From an uncultured Poribacteria bacterium (GTDB taxonomy: Bacteria > Poribacteria > WGA-4E > WGA-3G), in NCBI GenBank assembly GCA_951828385.1, contig OX639973.1, positions 4,765,200 to 4,829,199 on the forward strand: DNA of 64,000 nt, given 5' to 3'. The notes under the pieces are model-generated. The model saw only the letters and a list, made by a program, of their open reading frames with translations, ran no database searches and was not told the origin of the DNA. The position numbers and the translations under genes are program-made. Below are positions 8,456 to 17,186 of the stretch, piece after piece (within the stretch, counting starts at the first letter, position 1; each line of letters opens with the position of its first letter).

Positions 8456-10066
8456 TTATGAAATCTTAAGATGAATCGTTTTCTCTTCACTTTCACTATA
8501 GCCGATGCGAATCGCTTTCGCGCGTAAGGTAGTTTCGCCTTCCGGTAAACGCAGCGGGTCGGTATATAACTGCCAACGCGCATCGTCGCCTTGTGCTGTT
8601 GTGTAGGCAATGGATGCCCCTTGTGTGGAGCAGTGAAGTTGTAAGACAACGGGAGCCTCCCATTCACCAACCTCATGGATGACCTCCGTGCCGGGATGTT
8701 CGGCGTTAATAGGAATAAAAATCGGAGCCGCCGTTTGCAGCTGGGTCCCATCCGGATACCATGTTGCAACCATCTGCTCTTCTGGGATATTCCCCATATC
8801 CCCAAATTCGGATTGCCACTGTGCCAACGCGCCCCGCATCCGTTCCAGGACATCGTGATGTTCAGCGTCCGCTGCCAAATTGTTGAGTTCATATCGGTCA
8901 TTTTCAACATCGTAGAGCTCTTCAGCAGGACGTGGGTAACGGAACATCACCGCCTGATCGCCCTCCAATTCGCCTGCGGCATATAACCGCCACATTTCCT
9001 GCATAACCGGGTGCCGGTTGCGATACGGAATCCAGAGCAGATACGGCTTTTCAGGGTAATAATTTTTGATGTATTTATACCGTTTATCACGTACAGCACG
9101 CACCATATCATAGGATTCGTCGTAACGGTCGCGCGTCGCAAAGATGTAATCGCGTTCAATCGTCTGTGGACCGAGGAACGGTTGTCCCTGTAGGTGTTCC
9201 GGTGCTTGCACGTCACAGAGTGAAAGCACGGTTGGTCCAAGGTCAATCAAACTCACGAGTTGTTCAGTGGTACTGCCGGGACTCAGCGTGCCGGGCCATC
9301 GAACAATCAACGGGATACGGATACCAGCATCGTAGGGCCACCGTTTTCCGCGTGGAAGTCCTTCGCCGTGATCGCTCCAGAGGAAGACGATGGTGTTCTC
9401 TGCAAGACCGTCCTCTTCCAACTGATCCAACAGTTCACCGACGCGTGCGTCGGCGGTCGCGAGGTTATCGTATTGACGCGCTAACGCCTGCCTCGCTTTC
9501 GGCGTATCGGGTAGATAGGGGGGTAACTGCACATCATCGGGATTCGTGGTTGTGGTCAATGGGCGATTCTCTCGTTCCCACATGCCACTTTCATGCGTAA
9601 CAGTCGGATTGAAGACCGAAAAGAAGGGTTGTCCTACCTCACGATTTCGCCAGTGTGCGGTGTTGTCGGATTCATCCCACGCCGTGATCGGTGGTGTGAA
9701 CTGATAATCGGTTTTGCTGTTGTTGGTGCAGTAATAACCCGCGCCTCTAAGATATTCGGTAAAAGTCTTGACATAAGGCGGTGGCACTGCGGAATAGGGT
9801 GTCGGCATATCAGGTGTGTTCGGGTTCGTATGCCGTGTCCGCATGTGGTGCGTACCGATGGAGGTCTGGTACATACCGGTAATGATCGCTGAACGACTCG
9901 GGGCGCAGACCCCGGCAGTCGAAAACGCGTTTGGAAACCGGCATCCGCCTGCGGCGAGCCGGTCGATGTTTGGCGTACGCGCAAGCGTATCCCCATAACA
10001 ACCAAAACGCGGTGTTGTATCCTCTAACGAGATCCAAAGAATGTTCGGACGGTCTGATGTATTCAT
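8456..10066 (-). CDS. Sulfatase with chitobiase-like C-terminal domain (copy 2 of tandem pair)
   Basis: 536 residues from the ATG at 10066 (GGGAG upstream; a GTG just before it is less likely). The formylglycine motif is Cys54-A-P-S-R58 in AGVCAPSRSAIITG. FLWSDHGEGLPRGKRWPYD carries the sulfatase DHG metal site. Residues about 465-536 (LQLHCSTQGASIAYTT through TTLRAKAIRIGYSES) resemble the beta-sandwich at the C-terminus of chitobiase/beta-hexosaminidase, suggesting carbohydrate contact. It is a close paralogue of the gene at 10151, in the same direction, so a tandem duplication. Export signal not seen. Confidence 0.92.
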   Translation of the reverse strand: MNTSDRPNILWISLEDTTPRFGCYGDTLARTPNIDRLAAGGCRFPNAFSTAGVCAPSRSAIITGMYQTSIGTHHMRTRHTNPNTPDMPTPYSAVPPPYVKTFTEYLRGAGYYCTNNSKTDYQFTPPITAWDESDNTAHWRNREVGQPFFSVFNPTVTHESGMWERENRPLTTTTNPDDVQLPPYLPDTPKARQALARQYDNLATADARVGELLDQLEEDGLAENTIVFLWSDHGEGLPRGKRWPYDAGIRIPLIVRWPGTLSPGSTTEQLVSLIDLGPTVLSLCDVQAPEHLQGQPFLGPQTIERDYIFATRDRYDESYDMVRAVRDKRYKYIKNYYPEKPYLLWIPYRNRHPVMQEMWRLYAAGELEGDQAVMFRYPRPAEELYDVENDRYELNNLAADAEHHDVLERMRGALAQWQSEFGDMGNIPEEQMVATWYPDGTQLQTAAPIFIPINAEHPGTEVIHEVGEWEAPVVLQLHCSTQGASIAYTTAQGDDARWQLYTDPLRLPEGETTLRAKAIRIGYSESEEKTIHLKIS

Positions 10067-10150
10067 CACGACTCCCTGTTTTTGACAAGATTGTACACCA
10101 AACAGCGGTTTAAGTCAATAGTGTCGTCTAAGCATTCCAGGGGCATATAT

Positions 10151-11755
10151 TTATCCAACTGTGAATTTTAGCGATTTTTCATCGCTCTCTTTGTAACCGA
10201 TCCGAATCGCTTTTGCGCTTATAACGGTTTCTCCTTTCGGTAAACGCAAAGGTTCTGTATACAACTGCCATCGGACATCTTCACCTTGTTCGGTTGTATA
10301 CGCAATCGAGGCACCTTGTGTTGAACAATGGAGTTGCAGAAGCAGCGGCGCGTCCCATTCCCCATCTTCATGAGCAGGCTCTGTGCCGGGGTTAGACGCG
10401 TTAATCGGAATGAAAAGGGGCGATGCCGTTTGGGGTTGTGTGCCGTTAGGATACCACTTCGCCACCATTTGTTCTTCAGATATATTCCCCATATCCCCGA
10501 ATGCCGATTGCCATGCTGTCAACGCTTCCCGCATCCGTTTAAGCACATTTGCCTGTGCTGTATCCTCTGCTAAGTTGTTGAGTTCATATTTGTCATTTTC
10601 CACATCGTAGAGTTCCTCAGCGGGGCACGGTGATTGGAACATGACCAATTGATCTCCCTCTAATTTGCCTTCAGTATGAAGTCGCCACATCTCCTGCATC
10701 ACTGGATGGCTATTACTGTAAGGATCCCAGCGGAGATACGGATTTTCGGGATAATAATTTCGGATGTATTTATACTTTTTATCGCGCACAGCACGCAGCA
10801 TGTGATACGATAAATCAAGGCGGTCGCGCGTCGCAAAAATATATTCACGTTCTACTTTTTCTGCTCCAAGGAAGGGGTGTCCTTGTAGGTGCTGCGGTGC
10901 TTGAACACCACATAACGAAAGCACAGTGGGACCGAGGTCAATCAAACTCACCAATTGATCACTTTCACTCCCTGGATTAACTTCTTCGTGCCAACGCACA
11001 ATCAACGGAATTCGGATCCCCGCATCATAGGGCCACCGTTTACCGCGTGGGAGTCCTTCACCGTGATCGCTCCAGAGAAAAACAATAGTATTCTCTGCAA
11101 GTCCATCCTCTTCCAACTGATCCAACAATTCGCCAACACGTGCATCGGCAGTGGCGAGGTTATCGTACTGTCGAGCCAATGCAGCACGGGCTTTAGGCGT
11201 ATCTGGTAAATAAGGCGGTAATTCCACGTCATCTATATTCGTGGTCAGTGGACGATCTTCGTTTTCCCACATACCGCTTTCGTGTGTAACGATTGGGTTA
11301 AAAACGGAAAAGAAGGGTTGCCCTTCCGCACGATTTCGCCAGTGCCCTTGATTGCTATTGTCATCCCACGCTGTGATAGGGGGTGTAAACTGATAGTCTG
11401 TTTTACTATTGTTGGTGCAATAATAGCCTGCCCCTCTCAGGTATTCGGTGAAGGTTTTCACATAAGGTGGCGGAACAGCAGCATACGGCGTAGGTAGGTC
11501 AGGTGTACTTTCGTGTGTATGCGTTGTCCGATGGTGATGTGTTCCGATGGAAGTCTGATACATACCGGTGATAATAGCGGAACGACTGGGGGCACAGACT
11601 CCAGCTGTTGAAAAGGCATTTGGAAACCGACATCCGCCTGCAGCGAGCCGGTCAATATTTGGAGTGCGGGCGATGAGGTCGCCATAGCAACCGAAACGCG
11701 GTGTTGTATCCTCTAAAGATATCCAGAGGATATTCGGACGATCTGGTGTGCTCAT
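10151..11755 (-). CDS. Sulfatase with chitobiase-like C-terminal domain (copy 1 of tandem pair)
   Basis: 534 residues, nearly collinear with its neighbour at 8456. It has Cys54-A-P-S-R58, the same WSDHGEGLPRGKRWPYD block and the same C-terminal extension ending AIRIGYKESDEKS. AAGGGAG stands before the ATG at 11755, 23 bases after the PhyH gene. The two copies differ mainly in the central region (for example the Y-x-P-E-N/K-P-Y-L insert region) and in codon use, so the duplication is not recent. They probably act on related sulfated substrates. Confidence 0.92.
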   Translation of the reverse strand: MSTPDRPNILWISLEDTTPRFGCYGDLIARTPNIDRLAAGGCRFPNAFSTAGVCAPSRSAIITGMYQTSIGTHHHRTTHTHESTPDLPTPYAAVPPPYVKTFTEYLRGAGYYCTNNSKTDYQFTPPITAWDDNSNQGHWRNRAEGQPFFSVFNPIVTHESGMWENEDRPLTTNIDDVELPPYLPDTPKARAALARQYDNLATADARVGELLDQLEEDGLAENTIVFLWSDHGEGLPRGKRWPYDAGIRIPLIVRWHEEVNPGSESDQLVSLIDLGPTVLSLCGVQAPQHLQGHPFLGAEKVEREYIFATRDRLDLSYHMLRAVRDKKYKYIRNYYPENPYLRWDPYSNSHPVMQEMWRLHTEGKLEGDQLVMFQSPCPAEELYDVENDKYELNNLAEDTAQANVLKRMREALTAWQSAFGDMGNISEEQMVAKWYPNGTQPQTASPLFIPINASNPGTEPAHEDGEWDAPLLLQLHCSTQGASIAYTTEQGEDVRWQLYTEPLRLPKGETVISAKAIRIGYKESDEKSLKFTVG

Positions 11756-11778
11756 TCTTACTCCCTTTTGACAGTGAT

Positions 11779-12621
11779 TTAATGTTTAGTCCAACACCCT
11801 TCTGTATACGCCTTGCGATCAAATAACTTCTGGCGGAACGGTGTTGCCTGCGCCATCCATTCCTCAGGGATCTCCTGCGTGTAACGATGCGGTGGTCCTG
11901 CCTCTTTGAAAATGTCTATAGCGAAGATACGATAGAGCTGCGGCGAGTCCAAAGGTTTCGCCTCGGCGGCGTGGAAGATACGGGCATCGATGTAGACCAT
12001 GCTACCCGGTGGCAATTCCAACCGTTTCTCTTCCAATGGACGTCCGGCTTCCGCGTCATAGTCACCGGCGAGCATCCGTTCTGGTGTCGCCTCTTTCGTC
12101 GGTGCTACCTTATGGCTGCCCGGAATAACTTTGAGATTTCGATCCCCACGTGTGAACCCGTTCGGATAATACAGAATCTGGATATAGTAATTATCGCGTT
12201 CAGCGAGGTTAATAGGATTCTCATGCTTCCAGTGATGATGGTCTTGGTGAAACCCAAGAGGGCCGACCCCGCGAGGTGCTATGTTGAGGGCGGAGTGACA
12301 GAAGTGGTACGCATCGCCAATGGTAGCGCATATCAGTGCCGTAATAAAAGGATCATCGATAAGCCGATCGCTATATTTGCCTCGGTCGTTCCACGGACGA
12401 ATAAAATAGGTGCGTTCGGGTTTATCACCGTTATTCAACGTCTCAATGTACTGACGCGTCGGTTCAAAATGCTGTGTAATCTCCTCAATCAGACCTTCTC
12501 TGCCATCGTCCGTTAGCACGTCCGGATAAGCGATGTAGCCGTCGTTGTGAAAAGAATCGATATCCGCTTGCGATGGACCTGATAATCGGAAAAGTGAATC
12601 AATTGTAGTAGTGGCTTTCAT
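11779..12621 (-). CDS. Phytanoyl-CoA dioxygenase (PhyH) family protein
   Basis: 280 residues. H-x-D is in LGFHQDHHHWKHEN, the distal His in ARIFHAAEAKPL and the 2-oxoglutarate-binding Arg in QLYRIFAID. Ile-Pro-Gly-Ser-His (VIPGSHKV) is a family block. GGAG precedes the ATG at 12621. First gene of the minus-strand operon with two sulfatases and a lactonase, which suggests it oxidises a breakdown product of the same sulfated compound. That link is inferred from position only. Confidence 0.9.
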   Translation of the reverse strand: MKATTTIDSLFRLSGPSQADIDSFHNDGYIAYPDVLTDDGREGLIEEITQHFEPTRQYIETLNNGDKPERTYFIRPWNDRGKYSDRLIDDPFITALICATIGDAYHFCHSALNIAPRGVGPLGFHQDHHHWKHENPINLAERDNYYIQILYYPNGFTRGDRNLKVIPGSHKVAPTKEATPERMLAGDYDAEAGRPLEEKRLELPPGSMVYIDARIFHAAEAKPLDSPQLYRIFAIDIFKEAGPPHRYTQEIPEEWMAQATPFRQKLFDRKAYTEGCWTKH

Positions 12622-12648
12622 AGTTGTAACTCCATCTTAGGGTTTGGT

Positions 12649-12677
12649 TTGACTTTGGGTTCATTTGAGAGTATAAT
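12649..12677 (+). promoter_or_regulatory. Sigma-70 promoter for the DUF433 gene
   Basis: TTGACT (12649-12654), 17-base spacer and a perfect TATAAT (12672-12677). Transcription would start near 12684, about 80 bases before the ATG at 12765. Confidence 0.6.
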
Positions 12678-12764
12678 TACTGCTGACGCTCGGATATTGT
12701 ATGATGAACTTTAATATTTGATCGCGGGTTTTCCATATTTAAATATACCACTGACAGGAGAAAA

Positions 12765-12986
12765 ATGGTGCAAAATCTAAACCGTATCACTTTTGACCCC
12801 GAAGTGATGGGGGGCAAGGCATGTATTCGCGGCATGCGAGTCACCGTCAGCACGGTTGTTGGCTTGGTCGCTTCTGGCTATTCCAATGCTGATATTCTGA
12901 AAGCCTATCCCTACTTAGAAGAAGATGATATCCACCAAGTTCTTAACTATGCTGCATGGCGAGTTCAAGAAGCGGACGACGTATAG
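12765..12986 (+). CDS. DUF433 family protein (antitoxin-like), orphan
   Basis: 73 residues that read through as a DUF433 domain: R-I-T-F-D-P, M-G-G-K-A-C-I-R-G-M-R-V-T-V, then I-L-x-A-Y-P-Y-L-x-x-x-D-I and the terminal A-A-W-R. DUF433 proteins are small winged-helix DNA-binding proteins usually encoded with a DUF5615 PIN-like toxin. No such partner is found here: the next gene is a converging sulfatase six bases away. So it is an orphan antitoxin or a solitary regulator. ACAGGAG lies before the ATG. Confidence 0.85.
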   Translation: MVQNLNRITFDPEVMGGKACIRGMRVTVSTVVGLVASGYSNADILKAYPYLEEDDIHQVLNYAAWRVQEADDV

Positions 12987-12991
12987 CCTTC

Positions 12992-14464
12992 TTACATCCG
13001 ACTGTGTCCCTCCTGCTGAAATCTTTCCAGCAACGCCGTCAAGCGTTCCACAATTTCTGGATACGTTTCCCATACGTTGTTCGTTTCACCCGGATCGTCG
13101 TAGATATGATACAGTTGCCCCGGCGTATCCGGTTTGGGACCGCCATCGCGAGGCGGGGGCCAGCCACCCGAACCTTGTGTTCCCAAGATCAATTTCCAAT
13201 CACCGTGCCGGATAGAGAAAACACCTGTACTGGAATGGTGCACAATAGCTTCCCGCAAAGAACGTTCTATCTCTTCACCCAGTAACGCGGGCAAAATGTT
13301 GCAACTGTCCTGTCCAGCATCGTCTGGCACTTCCGTCCCGACAATCGCTGCGCAGGTCGCCATCAGATCGGTGAGACAGGTTAACGTATCGGTTTCGGTA
13401 TTCGGTGCGATAACACCAGGCCATCGGGCTATCAGCGGTTCACGATGACCACCCTCCCAGATATGTGCCTTGTAACCACGCCAGTCGCCGCACGATTTAT
13501 GATCGTAGAGATGATACGGCATCGGGCTGTTATCTCCCTGAATCCTGTCACCGGGCAACGCACCATTATCACTCGTGACAAAGATGAGTGTCTCATCGGT
13601 TTTACCGGTGCGGTCTAACGCATCCATAACTTCACCGACCATCCAATCCACAAGCCATACCAGATCACCACGGGGACCGGCATTACTCTGCCCGCGTGCG
13701 AAGTCTGGAACGACTGCCTCTGTGCAAGGTTCGTGCGGTGCAGAAGGGGTCAGATAGAGGAAGAAAGGGGCATCCGCGTCGGTTTGCCCTTCAATATATT
13801 CGACGGCTTTCTGTGCTATAATCGGATCCGCATCCTTATGCTCCCACCCTGGGGTCATCATACCGGGACGGCTCGTAAACTCTGGCACTTCGTGATAGAC
13901 ATTCGGGATTTCCACAAAAGTGTCATTCTCAATAAACCCGTAAGGTGGCTGGCAGGTCGGGCAACCCGAATTCCCGTAAAAATAGTCAAACCCAATATCC
14001 ACGGGACCACCAGTGAGTGGCGCGGCAAAATCAATATGCTCCTCTAACTCACGTCCTGCATTAGACCAAGGCAGCGGCGCATTGAAATCGAAGTCGTATC
14101 CTTGCACCGTCGAAAATCCGAGTCCTAAATGCCACTTGCCGATACAGGCGGTATTGTACCCCGCATCTTTTAGCAATCCTGCGACTGTCAAGCGTTCAGG
14201 TTCAATAAGCGGTGGTTCGTACCCATAAAGCACACCATGTTTGAGACGACTTCGCCAGCAATATCGACCTGTTAAAACGCCGTAGCGGGTCGGTGTACAG
14301 ACAGCGGAAGGGGAATGTGCGTCCGTAAAACGGATGCCCTCCTGCGCGAGCTTGTCCATATTCGGGGTAGGAATCTTTGAATCTGGGTTATAGCAGCCGA
14401 CATCCCCGTATCCCATATCGTCTGCCATGATAAAGACAATGTTTGGAGAAGTGCGTGTGTCCAT
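12992..14464 (-). CDS. Sulfatase (arylsulfatase A-like)
   Basis: 490 residues from the ATG at 14464, which has AGGAG upstream; the longer frame to 14497 lacks a ribosome site and family homology. MADDMGYGDVGCYN supplies the metal Asp pair. The formylglycine motif is Cys56-T-P-T-R60 in SAVCTPTRYGVLTG, with Thr in place of Ser as in many eukaryote-like sulfatases. GKWHLG follows at about residue 110 and FVTSDNGA holds the later metal site. Closer in layout to N-acetylgalactosamine-sulfatases than the tandem pair at 8456/10151; the substrate is not evident. Confidence 0.92.
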   Translation of the reverse strand: MDTRTSPNIVFIMADDMGYGDVGCYNPDSKIPTPNMDKLAQEGIRFTDAHSPSAVCTPTRYGVLTGRYCWRSRLKHGVLYGYEPPLIEPERLTVAGLLKDAGYNTACIGKWHLGLGFSTVQGYDFDFNAPLPWSNAGRELEEHIDFAAPLTGGPVDIGFDYFYGNSGCPTCQPPYGFIENDTFVEIPNVYHEVPEFTSRPGMMTPGWEHKDADPIIAQKAVEYIEGQTDADAPFFLYLTPSAPHEPCTEAVVPDFARGQSNAGPRGDLVWLVDWMVGEVMDALDRTGKTDETLIFVTSDNGALPGDRIQGDNSPMPYHLYDHKSCGDWRGYKAHIWEGGHREPLIARWPGVIAPNTETDTLTCLTDLMATCAAIVGTEVPDDAGQDSCNILPALLGEEIERSLREAIVHHSSTGVFSIRHGDWKLILGTQGSGGWPPPRDGGPKPDTPGQLYHIYDDPGETNNVWETYPEIVERLTALLERFQQEGHSRM

Positions 14465-14502
14465 GATAGCTCCTAAATGGATTTGGCGATAAGACATCGC
14501 GC

Positions 14503-15621
14503 CTATTGTAATTTCGCCTTTAATTCGGCGAGGTCTTTGTCAATCGATGCGTCTTCTGCGTAGTTTGAGAATTCACGATGCAATTTCACATCTGTGAACG
14601 CTACATCCACCTCAGAAGCCGCACGTGCTAAGGCAGCAGCTTCAGTTACGTTCTCTTCCACTTTCCTAAGAATCTCAAAAGCCTTGCTATCTTGGAGCTC
14701 TGTCAATGCTTGGTGGAGGTGTTCCTGAGCATCAACATTGGTGTGCTGTGCGATGACTTGATCCCTTTTTCTTTCTGTCTCCTCGGTTTTTTGCTGCAGC
14801 GTTTCAAAGAGTGTTGTGAGATGTGCTACAACCCGTTTCTGTTCATCCCATTGGGCTTTATAACTGCTAGCGAGGCGTCGGTATTCATTCCGTTGCGCTA
14901 AATCTTCGCGGGCGAGATCCTCGCGTCCGGCTTCGATAGCAATCATTGCCCGCTCTTCACATCGTTCTGCCTGTACAATCGCTCCCTCGTGGGCGTTTTG
15001 AAACTGTTTTTCAATCCCAACGGAGGCATCAACCTTCTGTTTCGCTTCCGAAAACCGATTGGTGATTTCATGGATGACATCGCCTAATACCTTTTCCAGA
15101 TCAGTTGTTGCGGCTCTGGTTTTAACCGTAGACTCGGTTTCACCTTCAGTTACAAATTCAACGGATTTCGTGTCTAATTTGACAACAACGGTCTTAGCAA
15201 GCTTATCACCCATCCGCTGTTTCTCTCTTCCGGTGGCAAACAGCCAGTCAACGGGTTGGAATATGCCTGCAAAACGACGGACGAAGGCATCTTTAAAATT
15301 CGCGGGTTTTCCATCCTCCAAACGGATTGTCTGTAGCGATAAAAGTCTCTTTCCAAACCCACCCCCTTTTTTGACACCATCCATGAAAAACAGACCGAAT
15401 CCCCACAGAATAAAACTTAGAGTCCCGACACTCACCGATGTCATGTTTGATGCGTCATGAAAGCCTCTAAGACTATCAAAAATCTCAAATAGCACAAAAC
15501 CGCTAAGAATCAAAATGGCTTGGCAGAGACCCAAGAATCCTATATCTAATAAAAACGCACCCAGTCGCGTCCATCGGGATGCTAACTTGAATTTTTTACC
15601 CGCAACCTTAATAATAGACAT
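14503..15621 (-). CDS. RDD membrane domain fused to PspA/IM30-like coiled coil (copy 1)
   Basis: 372 residues. Residues about 1-150 form an RDD-family membrane domain: early A-S-R-W-T-R-L-G-A-F-L-L-D, two hydrophobic helices, G-F-G-K-R-L-L-S-L-Q, a V-R-R-F-A-G block and M-G-D-K-L-A-K-T-V-V. Residues about 170-372 match the PspA/IM30 helical hairpin: L-E-K-V-L, A-K-Q-K-V-D-A-S, G-R-E-D-L-A-R-E-D-L and A-Q-H-T-N-V-D-A. The start at 15621 matches the two paralogues (xxxIKVAGKKFK). Inferred role: membrane-anchored envelope-stress or membrane-remodelling protein. Confidence 0.85.
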   Translation of the reverse strand: MSIIKVAGKKFKLASRWTRLGAFLLDIGFLGLCQAILILSGFVLFEIFDSLRGFHDASNMTSVSVGTLSFILWGFGLFFMDGVKKGGGFGKRLLSLQTIRLEDGKPANFKDAFVRRFAGIFQPVDWLFATGREKQRMGDKLAKTVVVKLDTKSVEFVTEGETESTVKTRAATTDLEKVLGDVIHEITNRFSEAKQKVDASVGIEKQFQNAHEGAIVQAERCEERAMIAIEAGREDLAREDLAQRNEYRRLASSYKAQWDEQKRVVAHLTTLFETLQQKTEETERKRDQVIAQHTNVDAQEHLHQALTELQDSKAFEILRKVEENVTEAAALARAASEVDVAFTDVKLHREFSNYAEDASIDKDLAELKAKLQ

Positions 15622-15717
15622 CGTTGGAAACACCGCCTTCTGTATTAGAATTTGCGCTTGCTGAAAAAGATGGTAATGCGTGCTACGCGTCGGTTTCAGA
15701 AGAAAAGTAAACTATGA

Positions 15718-16023
15718 TCAGCCCTCTTCTTCATCCGCGTCTGTTGGTGGTTTTGATGGCAATTGCGGCGGGAAGATAAGCGTATCGGTTGTGGACAATT
15801 GTTTATGCGTTTTCAATACCGATTGCAGTTCCTCGTAGAATTGCTCACACTCTTCTTTCGTGCCAATCAACTCTATGCTCGGCGAGTTTGACAGATTAAT
15901 ATGTAACTCATACTGACGATGTCTCCCTCTGATTATCTTGATCTGATGGACATACTCAATATTCACCATCCCGCGATAAGAGTTCTTATACCTTTCATCC
16001 GGATTGATGATCTCAATAAACAT
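15718..16023 (-). CDS. Small protein of unknown function within the RDD-PspA cluster
   Basis: 101 residues with no family I recognise. The first 75 residues look beta-rich (YRGMVNIEYVHQIKIIRGRH, YELHINLSNSPSIELIGT), recalling a small PH-like fold, then an alpha segment (KEECEQFYEELQSVLK). The tail is proline-rich and acidic, ending DADEEEG. GAAAGGAGC precedes the ATG. It lies 24 bases after one RDD-PspA gene and about 100 before the next on the same strand, so it is probably co-expressed and may partner them. Confidence 0.65.
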   Translation of the reverse strand: MFIEIINPDERYKNSYRGMVNIEYVHQIKIIRGRHRQYELHINLSNSPSIELIGTKEECEQFYEELQSVLKTHKQLSTTDTLIFPPQLPSKPPTDADEEEG

Positions 16024-16047
16024 TACGAAGCTCCTTTCGGCTTTTTT

Positions 16048-17127
16048 CTACTGAACTTTTGCTTTTAACTCGGCAAGATCCTTGTCGAGCGATGCTTCTT
16101 CAGCGTAACCCGCGAATTCGCGCGCTAATTCCGTGTCTTGGTATTCAACATCTACCTCAGCAGCAGCTTTCGCCAAAGTGGCTGCCTCCGTCGCGTCCTG
16201 CTCCATCTTTGCCAGCGTCTCAAATGCCTTGCTGTCTTGTATCTCTTTCAGCATCTCTCGCAGATGCGTTTCCGCATCAACGTTTCTGTGTTTCGCGACG
16301 ATCGCTGTTTTTTGACCTTGTGCCTCCGTCATCTTCTGCTGGAGATGTTCGAGGAGGTCGCTAAGGGATCGGACGGTCTGTTGCTGTTCTTCCCACTGTG
16401 TTTTATATTCGTCTGCCAGTCGCCGGTATTCATTCCGTTTTTCCAAATCTTCGCGCGCCAAATCCTCACGTTCGGCTTTCAGAGAAATAACGGCGCGATC
16501 TTGCCACCGATCCGCTTGCATAACTGCGCCTTCGTAAGCATCTTGGAACTGTTTTTCAACCCCAATAGAGGCATCAACCTTCTCGCGCGCCTCTGTGAGA
16601 CGGTTTTTCATTTCAGCAATGGCATTCTCTAAAACCTTCTCTGGGTCTTCGGTTTCAACTTCAGTCTGTTCCGGTTCCGGTTCAAATTCCACAACAACCG
16701 TCTCCGCGAACTTATCTCCGAGCCGTTGCTGTTTTTTACCCAGAGACCAGAGTAAGTCAATCGGTTGGAGGAGACCCGCGAAACGGCGAAGAAAAGCATC
16801 TTTAAAAGTACACGGTTTGCCATCTTTCAAACGAAGCACTTGTAGGGACAACAACTTCTTTCCTATGCCCTGCCCCTTTCTGATGCCATCCATAAAAAAC
16901 AGACCGAATATCCACAAAGCAAGACTGAACAGAGAGATAAAGATCATGAATCCAATTCCAGTTACCCAAGCACTTTCATTGAAAAACAGGACTGCTGCAA
17001 ACGAAACAAAAAATGCTAAAATTGATTGTGCGGTACCGATCAGTGCGACATCTATGAAGAAGGCGTATAGCCGTGTCAGTCGGGATGCTAATTTGAATTT
17101 TTTTCCTGCAATTTTGATAGACTTCAT
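16048..17127 (-). CDS. RDD membrane domain fused to PspA/IM30-like coiled coil (copy 2)
   Basis: 359 residues. RDD part about 1-150: A-S-R-L-T-R-L-Y-A-F-F-I-D-V, helices at about 22-50 and 55-80, F-F-M-D-G-I-R-K-G-Q-G-I-G-K-K, L-R-R-F-A-G-L-L-Q-P and L-G-D-K-F-A-E-T-V-V. A Pro/Glu-rich linker (EFEPEPEQTEVETE) leads to E-D-P-E-K-V-L, the exact opening of PspA-family coiled coils, followed by R-E-D-L-A-R-E-D-L and V-A-K-H-R-N-V-D-A. The classical amphipathic N-terminal helix of PspA is absent and seems replaced by the membrane domain. Middle gene of three. Confidence 0.87.
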   Translation of the reverse strand: MKSIKIAGKKFKLASRLTRLYAFFIDVALIGTAQSILAFFVSFAAVLFFNESAWVTGIGFMIFISLFSLALWIFGLFFMDGIRKGQGIGKKLLSLQVLRLKDGKPCTFKDAFLRRFAGLLQPIDLLWSLGKKQQRLGDKFAETVVVEFEPEPEQTEVETEDPEKVLENAIAEMKNRLTEAREKVDASIGVEKQFQDAYEGAVMQADRWQDRAVISLKAEREDLAREDLEKRNEYRRLADEYKTQWEEQQQTVRSLSDLLEHLQQKMTEAQGQKTAIVAKHRNVDAETHLREMLKEIQDSKAFETLAKMEQDATEAATLAKAAAEVDVEYQDTELAREFAGYAEEASLDKDLAELKAKVQ

Positions 17128-17186
17128 CTGTGAATCCTAAAAAATCTTTTGTGTTTGTCCGGTGCCCGCCGGATGAACTTTTGTTG

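Noticed and set aside
8326-8910. Long overlapping frames inside the sulfatase and lactonase genes on other frames
   Set aside because: They overlap well-supported genes and show no domain motifs; they follow from codon structure of the real genes.
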